A DNA stretch of 64,000 nt from NCBI GenBank assembly GCA_003254925.1, contig QANZ01005860.1:1-64000 (forward strand). The letters run 5' to 3'. Made by a program: the position numbers and the translations under genes. Every line of letters starts with the position of its first letter. The first letter of the stretch is position 1. Source of the DNA: Chamaecrista fasciculata (Eukaryota > Streptophyta > Magnoliopsida > Fabales > Fabaceae). The notes under the pieces are model-generated. The model was not told the origin of the DNA, ran no database searches, and was given only the letters and a program-made list of their open reading frames with translations. Positions 47,046-60,146 of this stretch are shown piece after piece.

Positions 47046-48672
47046 TCCCATGAATTAATAAATATGTAAGATTTATACTTTTCTATCTTTTTCTTCTTTT
47101 TTCTTCATTTCTCTCCCTATCCAATTCCAAAAAAATGTCATATCAAGGTCCAAAATTATTTCGGCGTGCTAAACTGCACGTAATGATTTAATTTTGATAA
47201 TGGTCTAGATAATTTGCCAACCCAACATTAAAAAAGCTCATTGCATAAAAAAAGTATAACGGAGTTAATTATGATGATTAATGCTTTTTGCTATATGGAA
47301 TTACATAAATCCGATGTCATCACCCATCAACGTGCCTCACAAAATTAGTGCAAGTGAAAACATTGAGAAGCGTCCTTCGTCTTATCGTTTCCCATAATTA
47401 ACAGTTTCTTGTAGAGAGGAAACTTCAAAGGTCACTACATGTCACCCATTCTCCCGACACTCAATTTCTTCGTTTGCCTATGTGTCTACTACTAAATCAT
47501 CACTTTTGAATGAAATAATTTTTGAGTAAATTAATAATTCAGTTTTAAAATATTATCGAGATGATAAGTCATATTTTTAAAAGAAAAAAATTTGAATAAA
47601 GTTCATTATATCTTTGTTATAAAGTTTCTCTAATTACAAGCTTTGATTTATATTCTCTCTTCTATGATTAGTCATGCAAAGAAGAAACTTTAATATTTTC
47701 TCTATCATGATTGGTCATGTTTAAAATATTTTTGGCGTGTCAAATGTTGATTGATGAGAAACCTTGAAACAAAGATATAAGAAACTTTACCTAAGTTTTA
47801 CCCTCTTTAAAATATCAAAAAATAAAATTGAATTCTCTAGAAGTATATTCTCTACATTTCTTGTAAATTTAGAGAGAGAAAGAGAAAGAAAACTTAGATT
47901 CTATAAAATCATAAAAGTGTAATTCATATTTTTTTCTCTCTACTTTTATTTTGTTTTATTTTCTATCTGAATCCACAAATTTTGTTTTATTTTCTATCTG
48001 AATCCACAAGAAATGCAAAGAAGAGAGTTTTAGAGAATCCAATTTCGTCAACAAATAAGTATATGGTTTGGAGTTTGATTCTTTTAATGGCTAAACTATC
48101 TATTTTAATTTTTCAATGCGACCGAGTTGTTATCTTAGTAAGTAATCTTTTAAGGATTGAGTTGTAGTTTACTCAATAATTTTTTTTTAGAATATCATTC
48201 TAAAGATATTTAAATTATTTATCTATGAAATTTAATTTTTTTTTTTCAAAAAAAGTATTTTTCTTTCTTGAATTACTTTATCTAAACACCACATTTGAAT
48301 TGTTTGGAGTTATATGTTTGGCTCTGAAAACTATTTATTTTCTCTAGCTTAATACTTTCCTAAAAATTGTGTTTTTTTTTTGTAGGCTTAAAAATTGTGT
48401 TTTTACCTTTTCAAGAGAAGCGTAAGTTCGAATTCCTTCTAATGTTATTTATTATTGGACTAACATCGTGGAAGAATAAAATTGTACGAGTTTGGATGGA
48501 ATAAAATTGGGAGAGAAAGTAATTTTTGAAGGTATTAAAATTACTACTAATTTACATTTCAAACACCTAAAGGATTGGATTTTGTTACTATTATAACTTG
48601 TTGTATTTAAGATTAGTATAATTTTTGTCAAGCCTAAATTGAATAGTTAAACTCTTGTGTAGTTAACTAATA
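47046..48672. other. AT-rich gene-free DNA
   Basis: No gene recognised. TTTTGTTTTATTTTCTATCT followed by GAATCCACAA is directly repeated at about 47949-47970 and 47982-48009. Confidence 0.5.
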
Positions 48673-49652
48673 GAGTAAATTACACTTTGGTACCCCGTGG
48701 TTTAAAAAATGACATTTTGATACCTTGTGAATGTTATTAAAACCGGACCAGAGAGTGACCCGGACAGACCTTCGGGTCACGGGTTGATTGGTTCAATTGG
48801 TTGGAAGTTGGATCGGCTGTCGAACCGGATGACGTCATAAATATATAAATAAAATAAATATTAATTATTTTAAATATGAATATTCCATAATTGATAAAAT
48901 ATAACTATAAACTTTATATAAAAATAAGATATACTTATGAATCCATAATTTTATTGTCATACATAAATAAAATATACAAGTCGCAACATGAATAATTATT
49001 AAGTTAGTAAAAATGAAAAAAATAAGTTTTTTTCTTTGTTTTAATAGGTTTACAAAATTTTCTATTGAGTTTCATATTATTTTTTTCATTTGGCCCACAA
49101 AACCAACAAAAAAAGCTAAAAAAAAACCACAAAAAATAGTGACCCGGCCAGTTTTCTTAAAAACCGCTTCGAGTCACGGTTCAACCCGGGTCAATCTGGT
49201 TCGAAGCGGTTTTGGACGGTTCAAAACGGTCCAATGGTCCAAACCGAGCCGCCTTCACTCTTGGGTCCCGGTCGGCCCGGTTCGATCCGGGTTTCATAAC
49301 ATTGCCTGTGGTATTCTCCATTAACACTTTGGTACCCTTTGGAGCAATTTTGTAATTTTAACCATAACAAATTTTGCAAAAATTACATATTGACCCCAAA
49401 AAATTTTCAGAAAATTACAAATAGGTTCCTAGATACATATTAGCTAGGGACTAAAATGAAAACTTTTAAAAAAATTAGGGTCAATATGTAATTTTTGCAA
49501 AATTTGTTTTGGTTAAATTTACAAAATAGCTCCAAAGGGTACCAAAATGTTAATGGAGAATACCACAGGGTACCAAAATGTTATTTTTTAAATCACAGGA
49601 TACCAAAGTGAAATATGACCAAACTACAGGATATCAAAGTGTAATTTGCCCT
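48673..49652. repeat. Foldback element, TTTGGTACCC family, copy 2, interrupted
   Basis: GAGTAAATTACACTTTGGTA at the left pairs with the complement of CAAAGTGTAATTTGCCC at the right. It corresponds to the intact 397-bp copy at 38789-39185 but is split after about 57 bp by a CCGGTT-family element (48730-49304). The right part resumes CCTGTGGTATTCTCCATTAA exactly where the intact copy continues. Confidence 0.85.
48730..49304. mobile_element. CCGGTT-family hAT-like element nested in a foldback element
   Basis: AATGTTATTAAAACCGG at the left and the complement of CAATGTTATGAAACCCGG at the right are the terminal inverted repeats. Subterminal CCGGTTCAA and GGTTCGA repeats surround an AT-rich core. 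The flanks CTTGTG (48724-48729) and CCTGTG (49305-49310) are an imperfect remnant of the target duplication. Short frames here have no recognisable domain. Confidence 0.8.
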
Positions 49653-49800
49653 AAATAATATTTTGTCAAAATCTTTGTCATATTATATTAATAATTGATA
49701 TACGGAACTATATGTTGGGATAGCTAGCTAGGTTTGTTTGTGTTTCATATTGAAATTCTTGTTGTCAATACATAAGTGAAAAAAAATGAAAAATAAAAGA

Positions 49801-50670
49801 TTAATGGGTTATTTTGATCTTAAATGTATGTCTTAATGTTCATTTTGGTCCTTTATGTTCTAAAAGATTCATAATATTTGTTTTAAATATTGACAAAATG
49901 TTTCATTTTCATCCCACATTATTGAATGTAATCATATTTATTTTATTTTAAGCTCGAATGTGATGAGTCCATCTCTATACCTGTTGCTTTTGAAAGTATA
50001 CTCTCACTATTCAGTTGGAGCCATTATTAGCAAATGATGTCAAATCAAGTCCCGAAAGTGGGCTACTCATTCTATGGTCAAACAAGCAAAGTTGGTTATA
50101 TCTCTTTCGTTTTAATTCTGAATGCAATGAATTCAAAGCAACGATTTACTCTTAACAAGTCCCTATTCTACCTAGTTGGGACCTTCAATAGATAATAAGA
50201 TCAAATTGGACTCGAAAGTGAGGTTGAGATCAAAAAGTAAAAAATTTTGAAAAACCATATCTAAACCCACTTTCGAAGCCGATTTGACCTTATTTGCCAA
50301 CGATTTCAACTAGGAAAAAAAGACTTCCATAAGTAATCTTTAACTTCAAACTTGTCACATTTAGACTTGAAAGGGAGATATATAACCAATTTCGCTTGTT
50401 TGACCGAGAAACGAGCTGCCTACTTTTTGGGACATGATTTGATCTCATTTGTTGATGGTCCAACTAGATAGAGGAAGTACTCTTCGAAAGAAATATGTAG
50501 CTTTGAATTTGTCAAATTCGAACTTGAAACGAGAAAAATATGTACATTCAATAGTTTGAGATCAAAATGAAACATTTTACTAAAATTTAGGACCAATATG
50601 AATCTTTTGAAATATAAAAGACTAAAATAAACATCAAGACATACATTTAAGACTAAAATGACCTTTTAAC
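49801..50670. repeat. Foldback element (~870 bp), CGTTTCAAGTTC family
   Basis: GGTTATTTTGATCTTAAATG, TATGTCTTAATGTTCATTTT and GGTCCTTTATGTTC at the left match the complement of AAAAGACTAAAATAAACATC, AAGACATACATTTAAGAC and AAATGACCTTTTAAC at the right. It is the largest and clearest palindrome of this family in the window. No transposase frame. Confidence 0.8.
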
Positions 50671-51583
50671 AAAAAAAAACAGAAAAATCTTAAACAATAA
50701 TTAATGGCGAAGCCACTTATATACACTACTGTGATTAAATATTAAATTTATAGGTAGTAATGCAATATATAATTATATATCATCACTAATTAATAGCCAC
50801 TAATATAACACTATTTTTGCCACCTATACCACACCACTAGTTTTAGTGTTTTACTATATATATCTTCTATAAATATATAGGTATGGAAGGAGTTGCTAAA
50901 AATATAAGTTTAGTGGTGATTTTGGTTGATACCAAAAATGTTGCTTGTGACAATTACTTGAAGGTTTCTACAAATATTCTCTCCTAGGCAGTTTACTTTC
51001 AACCACATATACGATTGTCATTACTTTTTGCACAGAAAATGTCTAGTTACACTACTAAATACTAATATTATTATTTGTAACAATTTTGGCAGTCGCCACA
51101 AAAGAAAGTATGATAATAAGTGTATTCTCAACGACTTATTAATATATATTTGTGGTGAAAATTTTAGTATTCGTGGATGAATTTATTAATTAATCACCAC
51201 AAAAAAGTATAATGTTTTCTGAAACATCAAACGTACGTTAATACTTTTTATAGATACAACAATAATTTTAATCATATATAGTTGGTTATGAATTTATATT
51301 CTTCATTTATGAAAAAAGTGTATTTATAAGGAAATAATTTTTATATAATATACACGTTAATTTTCAATAAATTAAAATTATATTATGATTTATAGGATCT
51401 CGTTTTTATAAACACACCTAATTTTCTCCCATATGTATAATTATTGTGAAAAAAATTAATTATGCACTAATATATTTTTTATTATGAAAATATTAAAAAA
51501 TAAAAAGACATTTTCTCTTCTAGTTTATCCAAACACAATCATTATTTTTTTCCACAGTATATATATTTTAAATTTGGGTCCTT
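50671..51583. other. AT-rich gene-free DNA
   Basis: No gene recognised. TATA-rich stretches and scattered repeat debris only. Confidence 0.5.
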
Positions 51584-51751
51584 CTAACATGTGTCCTTAG
51601 GGTACATGTTAAGGTTTCTTTTGATTGGTCAAGTAAGTTTTTCAACATTAAAAATTATCTTTTAAATGAATTTTCGTAGATTTCAAGATATGAAATGCTC
51701 TACTAACCAATCAGAAGAAACCTTAAAATGTGCCCTAAAAGCACATGTTAG
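51584..51751. repeat. 168-bp inverted-repeat element, TTAAGGTTTCTT family
   Basis: CTAACATGTGTCCTTAGGGT, then ACATGTTAAGGTTTCTTTTG and ATTGGT, pairs along ~48 bp with the complement of ACCAATCAGAAGAAACCTTA and CATGTTAG at the other end. A diverged copy is at 18236-18397. Typical of a miniature inverted-repeat element. No clear target duplication. Confidence 0.8.
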
Positions 51752-52014
51752 ATAAATCCTTTAAGTTTTGTTTTAAATAATTTTTTTAAGACGCAGAAAT
51801 TGGAACCAATACCGAGGGCCCTGAAATATACCTCAAAACTCAAAAGTAACAAGCAGCTAAAGAATTGTAGACATATAGTTTATAGTATATGCATGACCAT
51901 CATTCAACATTTGGAGATGGAAGATATTGAATTCTCCAACCACCAAAATACACATGTAACGAACCCGTGATTTGGGACCCAACAATCATATATAAGTTAG
52001 TGTATTCTTAACGT

Positions 52015-52665
52015 TTAGATTGAATGTTTAAATTGGTCCTATGTGTATTACATTGTTGTTTACTTTGGTCCAAAATTACTGTTCTGATCATATCTATTTT
52101 TTTTTCAAGTTTGAATGTGAGTTATGAGTTTTTTTTATAAGTATTACTTTATTTAATTGAAGTCGTCAGAAAATAAAATTAAATCGAGGTTGAAATGTGG
52201 GCCACTCATTTTATAATTGAACTCGCGAGATTCGTCATATATATCTCATTTTAGGTTTAAACGCGACGATTTTGAGCTATGAGTTATTTTTTATGAGTCT
52301 TTTTTTTTCTATCTAGTCAAAGATCATTAACAAATGATGTCAAATTGGATCTGAAAGTGAGTTTGAGACCAATAGATGGAAAATCATGAAAAATTAGTCT
52401 CAAACTCTCACTTTTAAATTCAATTTAACCTCATTTGTTGACAGTCATAACTTTACAAAAAAAAAAGACTCATCACGAGCAACTCGTAAACTTTGAACTT
52501 TACTCTTTTGACTGTGAAATAAGCGGATTACTTTTTGGGCTCAATTTAATCTTGTTTACTGATTGTCCGAATTGAAGTATTTGTCAAAAGTAACTTGTAA
52601 CTCTAAAATCGTCGCATTCGAATTTGAAACGAAATAACATGACCATACGAGGTCAATTTTAGTGG
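52015..52665. repeat. Foldback repeat, CGTTTCAAGTTC family, diverged
   Basis: TTAAATTGGTCCTATGTGTA, TTTTTTTTCAAGTTTGAATG and the complements around TCGCATTCGAATTTGAAACG near the right end place it in this family. It includes AAATGATGTCAAATTGGATC, as in the other copies. Confidence 0.65.
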
Positions 52666-53498
52666 TATATTTAAAGGTTTTTAAACCAATTATATCTCAA
52701 AATTTTTTTTTTGTGAATTATACTCCTAATCTTGAGATACAATAGAGTAAAACATAAAACATTAAAAATACAATTGATTTAAATATGAAACGGAACACAA
52801 TTGATAAAAAAATTTTAGAAATACCACTTTTGTATAATGGATTATATATATTAATTAATAATTAATGTATATAACACGAAAAAGTAAAAATAGTGTATGG
52901 GTTTCGGTTAAGGGTTGGAGTTAGTGGAGGCCGAATGGTAATGAGACACGAAGTAAAAGACGAAGAACGAAGGAGGCCTTTGATTTGACATCCATTTTCC
53001 AAAAAAGGAACGCACTCACTCACTCACTCTTTCATCATATCACATATATTGATCGACTTATATTTGAAGCTACGTCTTTTTGCTTTCCTCACTCTTGCGT
53101 TTTTCTGTTAAGGGAAGGGATCGTTCAAAGCAATGCAACAATCCTTTTCATTTTCTCTCTCTTTCTTTCGCTTTCTCTTTCTCTTTAATTTTTTTCTCTC
53201 TCGTCGTACACACCTCACAATCTCACACTCTCATTTGGCTAAAATCTAAAAAGCAAAAGGCACGCGCGTCCATCATCGACACAGCAGTATTAATACGTAC
53301 GAATTCTTCATTCATCAATTAGTGCAGTAGTAAGTAATATATTCAATTCCTCCTTTTGTGTACTATATATATAATAACACTAAGGCCTATCTTCTTGTGT
53401 ACGTGCTCTTTCAGAAAAACCAAAACAGATCAGAGAGATCAGACTTCAGAGTACTGTGAGTGAATTGGAGGAATTAGTAATTTCTGTAATATCTGGAA
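52666..53498 (+). promoter_or_regulatory. Promoter and 5' leader region of the MFS gene
   Basis: No coding gene. A pyrimidine-rich tract (53140-53205) and a TATA-like TACTATATATATAATAAC (53362-53380) lie upstream of the ATG at 53499. The transcription start is not determined. Confidence 0.4.
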
Positions 53499-56400
53499 AT
53501 GGAAATGGAAAGTTTAGTGGAATTAAAACACCTTTTCGTGACGGTGTTTCTGTCTTGCGTCGCCGGCGTCCTTGTGATTCCGGCCATCACCGACGTCACC
53601 ATGTCCGCACTCTGTCCCGGCAAACAACAATGTTCTCTCGCCGTTTTCCTCACCGGATTCCAACAGGCTGTGAGTATTACTTCATTCTGTGTTCATTCGT
53701 TTTCATTTTCAATCTTCTTTTAATTACAGTTTTAATTTGTTCGAAACTGGATTTTGCTTTTGTCTTTCTTCTGATTTTACTCTCCGATTGCCTTTTCCTC
53801 TTCGTTCGTTATTCTTCTCCTGTTAGCATTAAATACCATTTCCGTGTAAAGTTTAATCCTCAGAAGAAGTGACGGAAAATTAATCCAATACATTCAATTC
53901 GTTTCAATGCATGTGTAAAGTTTTTTTGTTTTATTTTTGTGATTTTACTCCTGAATGTCTTTTCCTCTTCGTTCGTTCATCTCCAATTGACATTAAATAC
54001 CATTTCGTGTATTTTCACAAGCGTATGCACTCAGACGTACGAAGAAGTGACGAAAATTAATCGAATATACATTGTTTTAATGTGTAAAGTTTTATAATAA
54101 AATTTAAAGAAAAGGTGAAATAGAAGAATTAATTTTTTTTAATATTTAATTTTTCTATTAAATTGAAGTCAGATATTCCGAATATATCCCAATTAAGGAA
54201 TTCTGTTACGATTCTGATATATTTGTTAAAATCTGTTACGAAATATTGAGGGAGGTGTGAGTGATGTGACTGATGGATATGCAGGTGACGGGAGTGGGAG
54301 CAGTCGTTATGACGCCGTTAATAGGAAACTTGTCAGATGAATACGGCAGGAAAGCTCTGTTAACAGTTCCACTAACGGCGGGCATCATTCCTCTAGGTAA
54401 TGTGTAACGAGTAAAATAACTATGTTCCCTTTTCTTTCCTCAAACTGCCCTGTAGCCTACCACTCTGTACCACGCTTTTTAGACACTGCATGCCTACTTT
54501 ACTGCTCCCATGGGATTTTTCCTGGATGCTTAGTAATCAAATTTTTTATAACATTTCATTTTATTTTTAATTTGGATATTTATGAGTCATTTTACTCTTA
54601 TATGTGCTAATTATAATATAAGTGAGTTAATTAAAAAAGAAAGTTACTCTTTAAAAGAAAAATTAATTAAAAGTTTATCTTTAATTTGCGACTAAAATGA
54701 GTTATTTTTCTTTGGTTCTTTCTTTATCAGTCCACTTACTATAACACGTATAAGAGACAAATTATTTATCTCAATTGTTCAGATAATGGCAAAAACCAGA
54801 AGAAACCACAATTTGAACTAATAGCAAAAGAAATGTAAAAATTTGAAGATTAAAATGGAATAAAAAATAATTTTAGCCCCACAGTTTGAGAACCAAAATG
54901 AGTATTTGATCTAGTTTTAATTCTTTATCTCTATTCTCTATATTATGTTTTAAAATTTATTTATGATTACTAAATAATATTTTATATTTATTTTAACGAT
55001 AAATAAATAATTCTTTTTTGAACGTTCTAATAGTCTATTATAAATTTATGATATCATTTTTCTCTAGTTTCTATTCTTATGGGTTGTGGATAATGTCTAC
55101 GTTAATTAGGAAACATTCATTCTTCGAGTTCAACAATTTTGTCTGGAAACAACCCTTTATCATTTCAAAAAGTGGAGTTCTATGGTCCAGCACCGCTTTT
55201 CCAAAGCTACACTAACAAATTAGAAGTTTCTTTCTTGCTCTCTCTGCTATATGGAGACTAGAGAAAAAAAAGGATTTTAGTCTCTAAGATGTCATCATCT
55301 TCCACTTCAATATTACCTTTTTCGATTCCTCATTATTATATTTGAATGTGTAGTACGATATCATTTGAAGAATTGGAGCTGTATGTGCACTCTTTTCCTT
55401 TCACGTTTCCTTAGTGCATGATGGTCCCGTGGGAAAATTAAAGCCACTTGTCATATGAATATCACGATCGATATATGGTCCAGTGTCCACTCCTCCAGTA
55501 GCACATATATATAGGATAAACATTAAAGTTAAACAACTACTGGGGTTTCTTTTTTGTTTAAGCACATTCATCATAATGCTTTCTCCAGAAAAAGAGCTTT
55601 GTCCATAGACATTTTAATAATTAGTACACTTGCACTCAAAATAAAATTCACCGTTCACAGTTTATTCATAATTGTTAAACTTAAATCTATCTATCCTCTG
55701 TTTCTAATTAACCCAAAACGTATTCTTTAAGGTTAATGAATTGGATATATATATATATGTATATAGTAATAATAATTATACCGTCATATATTTGCAGTCA
55801 TATTGGCATATAGCAGGGCTACCAACTACTTCTACGCATACTATGTTGTCAGAACTCTTGCTGCCATGGTAGGCGAAGGCTCAGTGAACTGCCTCACACT
55901 AGCATATGTGGTATTTCCTGAATCCTATAATACTATATTGGAAATGATAATCTACAAGTGGGATAAAGATAAAGAGAGTTAGAAAAAGAAAATTGAATAT
56001 TAAAAACAATTCAGTATAGAGATTTATTCCTTAATGTTATTGTTAAATGTTAATTTTTAGGCAGACAAGGTTGGAGAGAGGAAAAGAGCATCTGCGTTCG
56101 GAATCCTTGCTGGTGTGGTCTCTGCATCATTTGTCTGTGGAACCTTAACTGCACGTTTCCTTTCCACTGCTTTAACATTTCAGGTTTATTACTTATTATT
56201 ATTTATTTATTTATCTCAAGCTCTCTAATCTCACCCATCTTTTTCTACGTCATCAAACTAGTCAATTGTGGCATCTCACACTCATATTATTATCAAGTTG
56301 TTGACTGATGTAATTGTTCAGGTCTCTGCATTCTTATCGATGGCTGCAGTGGTGTACATGAGAATTTTTCTGAATGAAAGTGTCCCTAGTGGTAGTAATA

Positions 56401-58512
56401 GTGGTATGAGGCAATCTCTGGTGAAAGAAAGCAAAGAGGCAAATGTTGAAGAAGAGTGTGAGAATAATAGTTCATCAAGGACAAAAGGAATATTCAAGAG
56501 ACTTCCTTCGGTGGGGGATTTGATTTGCTTGCTCAAGAGCAGGTGTGTAAAGTAGTTCAAGAATATTAGCATTATATATTTATTTATTTTGAGGACATAA
56601 ATAATATTTGGAATTATTGCAGCCCTACATTTTTACGAGCAGCTATCGTTTTGTTCTTCAATAGTCTCGCAGATGGTGGGTTGCAGACTTCATTGCTGGT
56701 AAATTGTTAGTCTCCTTATTTTGTAGAAAGTCTATCTCACACACACACACGATATGGACAATAATGCAAAAGTTAGTTATAAACAGAAAAGGTTTAAGGA
56801 TGATCAAAGTTCAAAGTCATGTTGTAATTTATGTTTTTAACATGACAATTGCAGTACTTCTTAAAGGCCCGTTTTGAATTCAGCAAGGATCAATTTGCTG
56901 ATCTAATGCTAATTAGTGGGATTGGAGGAACTATTGCACAAGTATGCTGTTCTTCTAAACTCCAAGCACTCTTCTATTTTGTTCCGAAGTTTTTTATTCC
57001 ATATTAATTCCTTCTGCTCTCTATTTGGTTTGAAATTTGAACACTCCAGCTACTTTTCATGCCCATACTATTACCTGCTATAGGAGAGGAGAAGTTGCTC
57101 TCAACAGGGCTCTTTGTTGGCTTCCTAAGTGTAAGCTCCGACCTCGCTTTTCTTCAATCATTTTCTTGGTTTTGAAGCCAAGATAGTATTTCAGATAATA
57201 ATTACTGACGGTTCATAATATATATGATACTATGCAGTTCTTGGCTTACAGCATATCGTGGTCGCCATGGGTAATTTTTCTTTAAAATTCATTCACTTTC
57301 TGGCATTTCCTTGTATCTTTTAGAAAAGAGCCCTTGAAGAAACTTTCCAACTTCGCAGGTTCCTTATGCTATAGCAATGTGCTCTGTTTTTGGAGTTTTT
57401 GTTCGCCCAGCAGTAAGTTTCAACTTGAATCCTGTTCAACTCTTTTGTGTTGTAGATACTATAAAGCACATACACTTTATTTCGAGAGAGCGTTGTCGTG
57501 TTTGACACGTGTACGACACGTGTCTATGAGTGTCAAAACTTGAAATGATTTTTTTTACAACTCTGTCACAATGAAAAAATAGAAAAAATTGACATATGAC
57601 ATATTTCACGAATATATATTTTAATTTTTAAAGATTTCATTAAAATTTATAAATTTTCATTTGTCTCTTCATTTTTTAACTACTATTAATATATATAAAT
57701 CCATGTGTATATGTCAGTGTCGTTGTATCTATGCTTTATAGTATAGATATGTACTACTAGGGCATAGTATTCTGATCAGTGATCACTTACGCTGTGAACA
57801 GATAAGTAGCATTGCATCCAAACAAGTAGGCCCTACTGAACAGGTGTGGCTTCTCACACATTTGTTAAGTATGTTTTGTTCCTATATTCAGCTTTCTAAT
57901 CTAAATGATCACTTCTTGACTCTTTGATATAGGGAATGGTTCAAGGATCTCTTTCTGGAATTAGTTCCTGCGCCAGCATCATTTCTCCATTAATTTTCAG
58001 TCCACTGACAGGTAATGAAAAACACAATCCAAAGACACTAAGTTCTTAAAGAAATAGGTGATAGAAACTAAAATATTGTCTATGTATATATGCAGCCTTG
58101 TTCCTGTCGGATAAAGCACCGTTTTATTTTCCTGGCTTTAGTATAATGTGCATTGCTCTTGCACTGGTAAGATAATCTTTCCACTTCAAGCTTCCAATAT
58201 TTCTATTAAGAAACAATCACCATAAGATCATTTGAATTATCAAGACTGTAGGACTAGAATTTTCATGGATTATCAAAGATTTGGCTTTAATGATCATAGA
58301 TCTCTAATTACTCAGGTCCATCTTATGCTGACTGCTCAAAATTTTTCTATAAGAATTTGTCTAATAGTAATAGCTGATCAAATTTTCTCGGTCAAATAAT
58401 TAACATATTACACATTACATTGCAGATGATTGCTTTTGTTCAGAGTATTATAATGATCCGAGCTGCTTCTTCTGGTGTCAGCGACAAAATCAGCAGGACA
58501 GTGTTGGTCTAA
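53499..58512 (+). CDS. MFS transporter, MEE15 / tetracycline-resistance-like
   Basis: Coding exons: 53499-53669, 54285-54396, 55798-55910, 56061-56183, 56322-56542, 56623-56698, 56855-56941, 57050-57130, 57238-57270, 57359-57412, 57802-57843, 57933-58011, 58096-58166, 58426-58512. All are GT-AG and in frame, giving 449 aa. The major-facilitator signature between helices 2 and 3 is clear (GNLSDEYGRK, residues 71-80), with a related ADKVGERKR at 133-141. A hydrophilic central loop (~190-245) separates two six-helix halves. Plant relatives are At2g16970 (MEE15) and its neighbours, kin of animal HIAT1. The substrate is unknown. The start gives a short cytosolic N-terminus before helix 1 (LFVTVFLSCVAGVLVIP). 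Intron 10 carries a GTGTCC-family element. The frame is intact. Confidence 0.93.
57484..57742. repeat. GTGTCC-family miniature element, copy 3, in MFS intron 10
   Basis: GAGCGTTGTCGTGTTTGACA, then CGTGTACGACACGTGTC, an AT-rich core, and TCAGTGTCGTTGTATCTATG, keep the family's order. The ends are diverged. It makes up most of the intron 57413-57801. Confidence 0.75.
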
Positions 58513-59043
58513 GATAAGAATGGAGGAGATTTTGTTATAAAGGAACATATCTATTTATGCTTCGTGTTGCCTTAACAAATTTTTCGTTGAAGGCCTATTA
58601 CAAGAGATGAATCATAAGGATTTACAAGCAACAGCACTAACAACTTCTTCTTGGGACTTAACTATATAAGGTATTGCAGTCCGGATCAAAACAGCTTACT
58701 GCAAGTTTGATGAAATGGAAGGCGAAAGTTGTTTATGAAGAATATGTTTTTTGGTAAACCACTTGGAAAAGGATACGTTTTCAGTCACTCAGAATAGGAA
58801 ATATTGTATATATAAGATATGATAATGTATTTAGTCTTTTCACCATTTCGGGGCTGTTTATATAAGATGTGTGTGTTATATAATATTTAAGTTTTCTAAA
58901 TATTATTGTTTTCAACAAAGTCTCTAATGCGATGTCTGTAACCGATGAGATAGGATGAGCACAAGACATCAAACATCTAGGAATTTCATTGTCGTGTTTT
59001 CTTTCCACTTCATGTGTTTCTCACTGCATACTCTAAAAAGAAA
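58513..59043 (+). other. 3' flank of the MFS gene
   Basis: Probable 3'UTR after the TAA at 58510-58512, then spacer. No further gene recognised. Confidence 0.5.
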
Positions 59044-59409
59044 AGGCCAAAGTGCCCTTTTGGTAAGTCTCAATTTGGTTCCGTATTTTTTGTTGTTGCA
59101 CTTTTGGTCTCATATCTTTTGGTCAAATGCATAATTGGTCCCATATTTTTACAAAAAATTTCATCATTAATCGTAGAATGTGAAACTTTTTGCAACGATG
59201 TGAGATCAATTCTATAATATGACCAAAAGATATAAAACAAATTCTATAATCTGACCAAAAGATATAGGACCAAAAGTGCAACAAAAAAATATACGAGACC
59301 AAATTGAGATCTAAGCGAAAGATATCAGACCAAAAGTGTAACAAAAAAAAATACGGGACCAAATTGAAACCTAAGCAAAAGATATGGGACCGAAAGTACA
59401 CTTTGACCC
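59044..59409. repeat. Foldback element, GGTCCCATA family, copy 2
   Basis: GGCCAAAGTGCCCTTTTGGT at the left pairs with the complement of GACCGAAAGTACACTTTGAC at the right. Internal TAATTGGTCCCATATTTTTA and ATACGGGACCAAATTGAAAC motifs match the copy at 4017-4458. Confidence 0.8.
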
Positions 59410-60146
59410 AAAAAAAAATTGAAGTGTCCAAGAGACCCTTGGGCATCAATCTCTTAATCAGCTCGTTTCAACCTTTGACATCCAATTATTGCAGCAAAGT
59501 AGATGGAAGCATAATGCTTCATGCATGCACGAAAACTATGTGAAGTAAAACATCGAAGCATGACTCATGAATGGGAAATAATATCTAATTCAAGTTGTCA
59601 CTAATACCACTAAGGTAAACAAACAAGGATTTGTGCAAAAAGACTCGTGATTGACAATGAAGAAACAGAAAGAAGGGAAGGAAAGAAGTTAGGGGAGAAA
59701 GTAAAAATTTAAATGAGGAGAAGAGGAAGTTAGCCTTCTATATCTCTTCCTCTCATCCCAATCAACTATTAATCTTTCCTTATCATTTCCTCCAATTTTC
59801 AACTTCCTAGAAAGAAAAGAGATCCCAATTATCTTCCCCTTTATCCTTCTCTTTCTTAATTCTCAACCCAAACATACCCATTATGTATTCATAGCATGTA
59901 GAAGCAAAGTCAATATTCAAATATTTTATTGTACATCATCAAATTGATATATCACATGAATGTCACACCTATAAGTTAAACCTGTAAAATATATTACTAT
60001 CGGAAATAAATCTCAGCCCCTCCCAAACAAAGTTGAGACATCATCTACTATAAGCACAAAAGCCTAAACAATATACAAGGCTTGTAAACTGAATTCCATA
60101 TGATCAGGCTGAATTATTTTCATGCTCCAAATGCAGGCAATCCACC
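59410..60146. other. Spacer between convergent genes
   Basis: The MFS gene and the zinc-finger gene converge here. No gene recognised. The minus-strand part next to 60147 is the probable 3'UTR of the zinc-finger gene. Confidence 0.5.
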
